Of a stretch of 64,000 nucleotides of DNA, positions 62,336 through 64,000 are shown one piece after another. The translations under genes were made by a program, and so were the position numbers. Under the pieces are notes generated by a model, which saw only the letters and a list, made by a program, of their open reading frames with translations, was not told the DNA's origin and made no database searches. Origin of the DNA: Sulfitobacter delicatus (GTDB lineage: Bacteria; Pseudomonadota; Alphaproteobacteria; Rhodobacterales; Rhodobacteraceae); NCBI RefSeq assembly GCF_900102535.1, contig NZ_FNBP01000012.1:1-64000 (forward strand), read 5' to 3'. Each line of letters begins with the position of its first letter. The stretch's first letter is position 1.

Positions 62336-63099
62336 CATCCGTCGATCTCAACGCCGATATGGGCGAAAGCTTTGGCCCTTGGACGATGGGCGATGACGCA
62401 GCCCTGCTGCAAATCCTGACCTCAGCCAATATCGCCTGCGGCGGCCATGCGGGCGACCCTGATGTCATGGCAAAGACCATGCGCATGGCGCATGACAACG
62501 GCGTCGGCATTGGCGCACATCCGGGGTTCATGGACCTCGCCGGTTTTGGGCGCAACCGGCTCTCGGTGCCGCGCGCCACGCTGCAAAACCAAATCCGCTA
62601 TCAGGTCGCCGCCAGCACCGGCATGGCGCGCAGCGTGGGGGCCGAAGTGCGGCATTTGAAACTGCACGGCGCGCTGGCCAATATGGCGTCGGAGGACGAA
62701 GGGCTGGCCCGCGACCTCTATGAAGCCGCCCTGAGCGTCGCGCCGGACCTGATCGTCATGGTCCTCGCCGCCACAGCGCAAGAACGCGCAGTGAAATCAT
62801 TGGGCTGCAAATGGGCCGGGGAAATCTTTGCCGACCGCGCCTATAACGACGACGCCACGCTGGTCGACCGCAGCAAGCCCGGCGCGGTGATCCATGACGC
62901 CGAAGCCGCCGCCATGCGCATGGTCGAAATGGTCAAGGCCGGCGCAATCATCACCGAGAGCGGCAAACACATCCCCACGCAGATCGACACCATCTGCCTG
63001 CACGGCGACACCGCGGAGGCCGTTCAAATCGCAACCGCCGTCCGCAAGGGTTTGCAGGACGGCGGCATAACTTTGGCAAAGTTCAACGGAAACGCTTAG
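62332..63099 (+). CDS. pxpA: 5-oxoprolinase subunit PxpA (LamB/YcsF family)
   Basis: PxpA carries out the hydrolytic step of the PxpABC 5-oxoprolinase. The 255-residue protein has SVDLNADMGESFGPWTMGDDAALLQILTSANIACGGHAGDP (metal-binding acid and His residues), IGAHPGFMDLAGFGRN, HLKLHGALAN and CLHGDTAEAVQIATAVRKGL. The ATG at 62332 overlaps the pxpC stop; a longer frame back to 62047 runs inside pxpC in another frame. It is the last gene of the operon and overlaps ilvE at the 3' end by four bases. Confidence 0.95.
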   Translation: MTSVDLNADMGESFGPWTMGDDAALLQILTSANIACGGHAGDPDVMAKTMRMAHDNGVGIGAHPGFMDLAGFGRNRLSVPRATLQNQIRYQVAASTGMARSVGAEVRHLKLHGALANMASEDEGLARDLYEAALSVAPDLIVMVLAATAQERAVKSLGCKWAGEIFADRAYNDDATLVDRSKPGAVIHDAEAAAMRMVEMVKAGAIITESGKHIPTQIDTICLHGDTAEAVQIATAVRKGLQDGGITLAKFNGNA

Positions 63100-63965
63100 G
63101 AGCGCACCAGCTTTTCGTAGTCGGTGGCGATCTCACGGGTCAGCGCGCCGACCTCGAAATGCCAGTCGCCGATCTGCCCCACCGGGGTCACTTCGGCGGC
63201 GGTGCCGGTGAGCCAGCACTGCTCGAAGCCTTCAAGCTCTTCCGGCATGATGTGGCGCTCATGCACGGTGATGCCCTTGTCCTTGAGCATACCAATCACG
63301 GTCTGACGGGTGATGCCGTTGAGGAAGCAATCAGCCAGCGGCGTGTGCACTTCGCCGTCTTTGACGAAGAACATATTCGCGCCCGTCGCCTCGGCCACAT
63401 AGCCACGGTAGTCATACATCATCGCGTCCGAACAGCCTTTGGCTTCGGCGGCATGTTTGGACATGGTGCAGATCATATAGAGACCGGCAGCCTTGGCGTG
63501 GCTTGGGATCGTCTCGGGGCTGGGGCGTTTCCATTTGGAGATGTCGAGCTTGGCGCCCTGCATCTTGGCGTCGCCGTAGTAGGCACCCCATTCCCAAGCG
63601 GCAATCGCCAGCCGCACCGGGTTGCGCGCCGAGGCGACACCCATGTCCGGCCCCGCACCGCGCCACGCGACTGCGCGCACATAGGCGTCCTGCAAGCCGG
63701 AGGCGGCGAGGACTTCGGCCTTGGCGGCTTCGATCTCATCAATCGTGTAGGGGATTTCAAAGTCGATCATCTCGGCCGAGCGCTTCAGACGCTCGGAGTG
63801 CTCGCGGCTTTTGAAAATCTTGCCGTTATAGGCGCGCTCGCCCTCGAAAACCGAAGAGGCATAGTGCAGCGCATGGGTCAGGATATGGACATTGGCATCA
63901 CGCCATTCGACCATTTTACCGTCCATCCAGATGTGCCCGTCCCGATCATCATATCCGCCTGTCAT
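63096..63965 (-). CDS. ilvE: Branched-chain amino acid aminotransferase IlvE
   Basis: The class IV PLP enzyme makes leucine, isoleucine and valine from their 2-oxo acids with glutamate. The 289-residue protein has HALHYASSVFEGERAYNG, the PLP lysine K158 in PSHAKAAGLY, and DYRGYVAEATGANMFFVKDG. The ATG at 63965 gives the MTGGYDDRDGHIWMDG start and leaves 35 bases to the window edge. It is convergent with pxpA (4-bp overlap of stop codons) and functionally goes with the leu genes at the other end of the window. Confidence 0.94.
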   Translation of the reverse strand: MTGGYDDRDGHIWMDGKMVEWRDANVHILTHALHYASSVFEGERAYNGKIFKSREHSERLKRSAEMIDFEIPYTIDEIEAAKAEVLAASGLQDAYVRAVAWRGAGPDMGVASARNPVRLAIAAWEWGAYYGDAKMQGAKLDISKWKRPSPETIPSHAKAAGLYMICTMSKHAAEAKGCSDAMMYDYRGYVAEATGANMFFVKDGEVHTPLADCFLNGITRQTVIGMLKDKGITVHERHIMPEELEGFEQCWLTGTAAEVTPVGQIGDWHFEVGALTREIATDYEKLVRS

Positions 63966-64000
63966 GGTTTTACCCTCCCAAATGACCCAATATCTTTTCA

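Noticed and set aside
1..64000. CRISPR array, prophage, insertion sequence or toxin-antitoxin pair
   Set aside because: No regularly spaced repeats, transposase or integrase motifs, or paired small toxin/antitoxin frames were found on either strand.

Overview
The window is GC-rich chromosomal DNA (roughly 60-65% G+C by eye) from an alphaproteobacterium, most likely a marine Rhodobacteraceae/Roseobacter-group member. The grounds are the gene families (glcDEF, a TRAP transporter beside pxpBCA, DUF1523, DUF6525, HWE-type sensor kinases, a GT14-like glycosyltransferase with a long C-terminal region, a PrtD/PrtE-type secretion pair) and the tight ATGA/GTGA gene overlaps. Core genes (rsfS, rlmH, smpB, rsmD, leuBCD, ilvE, two tRNAs) argue for chromosome rather than plasmid. 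I see no phage, insertion sequence, CRISPR array or other sign of recent gene transfer.

Layout. 1-7.2 kb: a diaminopropionate ammonia-lyase-like enzyme, then leucine biosynthesis genes leuC, leuD and leuB on the minus strand, interrupted by a small DUF2945 gene on the opposite strand and by a membrane-protein/EEP-phosphatase pair. 7.5-10.7 kb: an MscS channel, ribosome-associated rsfS and rlmH, a VOC protein and a small exported protein. 10.9-15.2 kb: the glycolate oxidase operon glcD-glcE-(membrane protein)-glcF with a palindrome in front. 15.2-19.4 kb: a trypsin-like protease, a small heat-shock protein with a RpoH-like promoter and a ROSE-like RNA thermometer, an Ala/Asp-rich exported protein, a lysozyme-like protein, and a ZinT-like zinc protein behind a Zur-like operator. 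19.4-26.9 kb: succinate-semialdehyde dehydrogenase, a kynurenine-formamidase-like hydrolase, DUF1523, a CPA1 antiporter with a cyclic-nucleotide-binding-like tail, an HWE kinase and a PepSY protein.

27-45 kb: a divergent glycosyltransferase/sulfotransferase pair, smpB, mercaptopyruvate sulfurtransferase, an aromatic/aspartate aminotransferase, a 7TM sensor kinase, an ammonium transporter, a class A penicillin-binding protein, a type I secretion ABC/HlyD pair, RidA, a glycerophosphodiesterase, a FemAB-like acyltransferase, PhhB and a second MscS channel. 45-54.6 kb: peroxiredoxin, a ferredoxin-reductase-like flavoprotein overlapping rsmD, tRNA-Pro, a receiver/GAF-kinase pair, a glutaredoxin-MauE-like fusion, a second HWE kinase, tRNA-Arg, and a LacI-type regulator overlapping an AlkX/YcaQ-type DNA glycosylase. 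54.6-64 kb: a catabolic locus with an Asp/Glu-racemase-family enzyme divergent from a D-amino-acid-dehydrogenase-like flavoprotein, a complete TRAP transporter, a BASS-like permease and the 5-oxoprolinase genes pxpB, pxpC and pxpA, ending at convergent ilvE.

The strongest non-coding signals are the heat-shock promoter plus RNA thermometer before hsp20, the Zur-like box before zinT, a 62-63 nt double-hairpin repeat found downstream of leuB and of rsmD, and palindromes before glcD and between gabD and the hydrolase. The most interesting gene cluster is the racemase/FAD/TRAP/5-oxoprolinase locus, whose substrate cannot be read from sequence.
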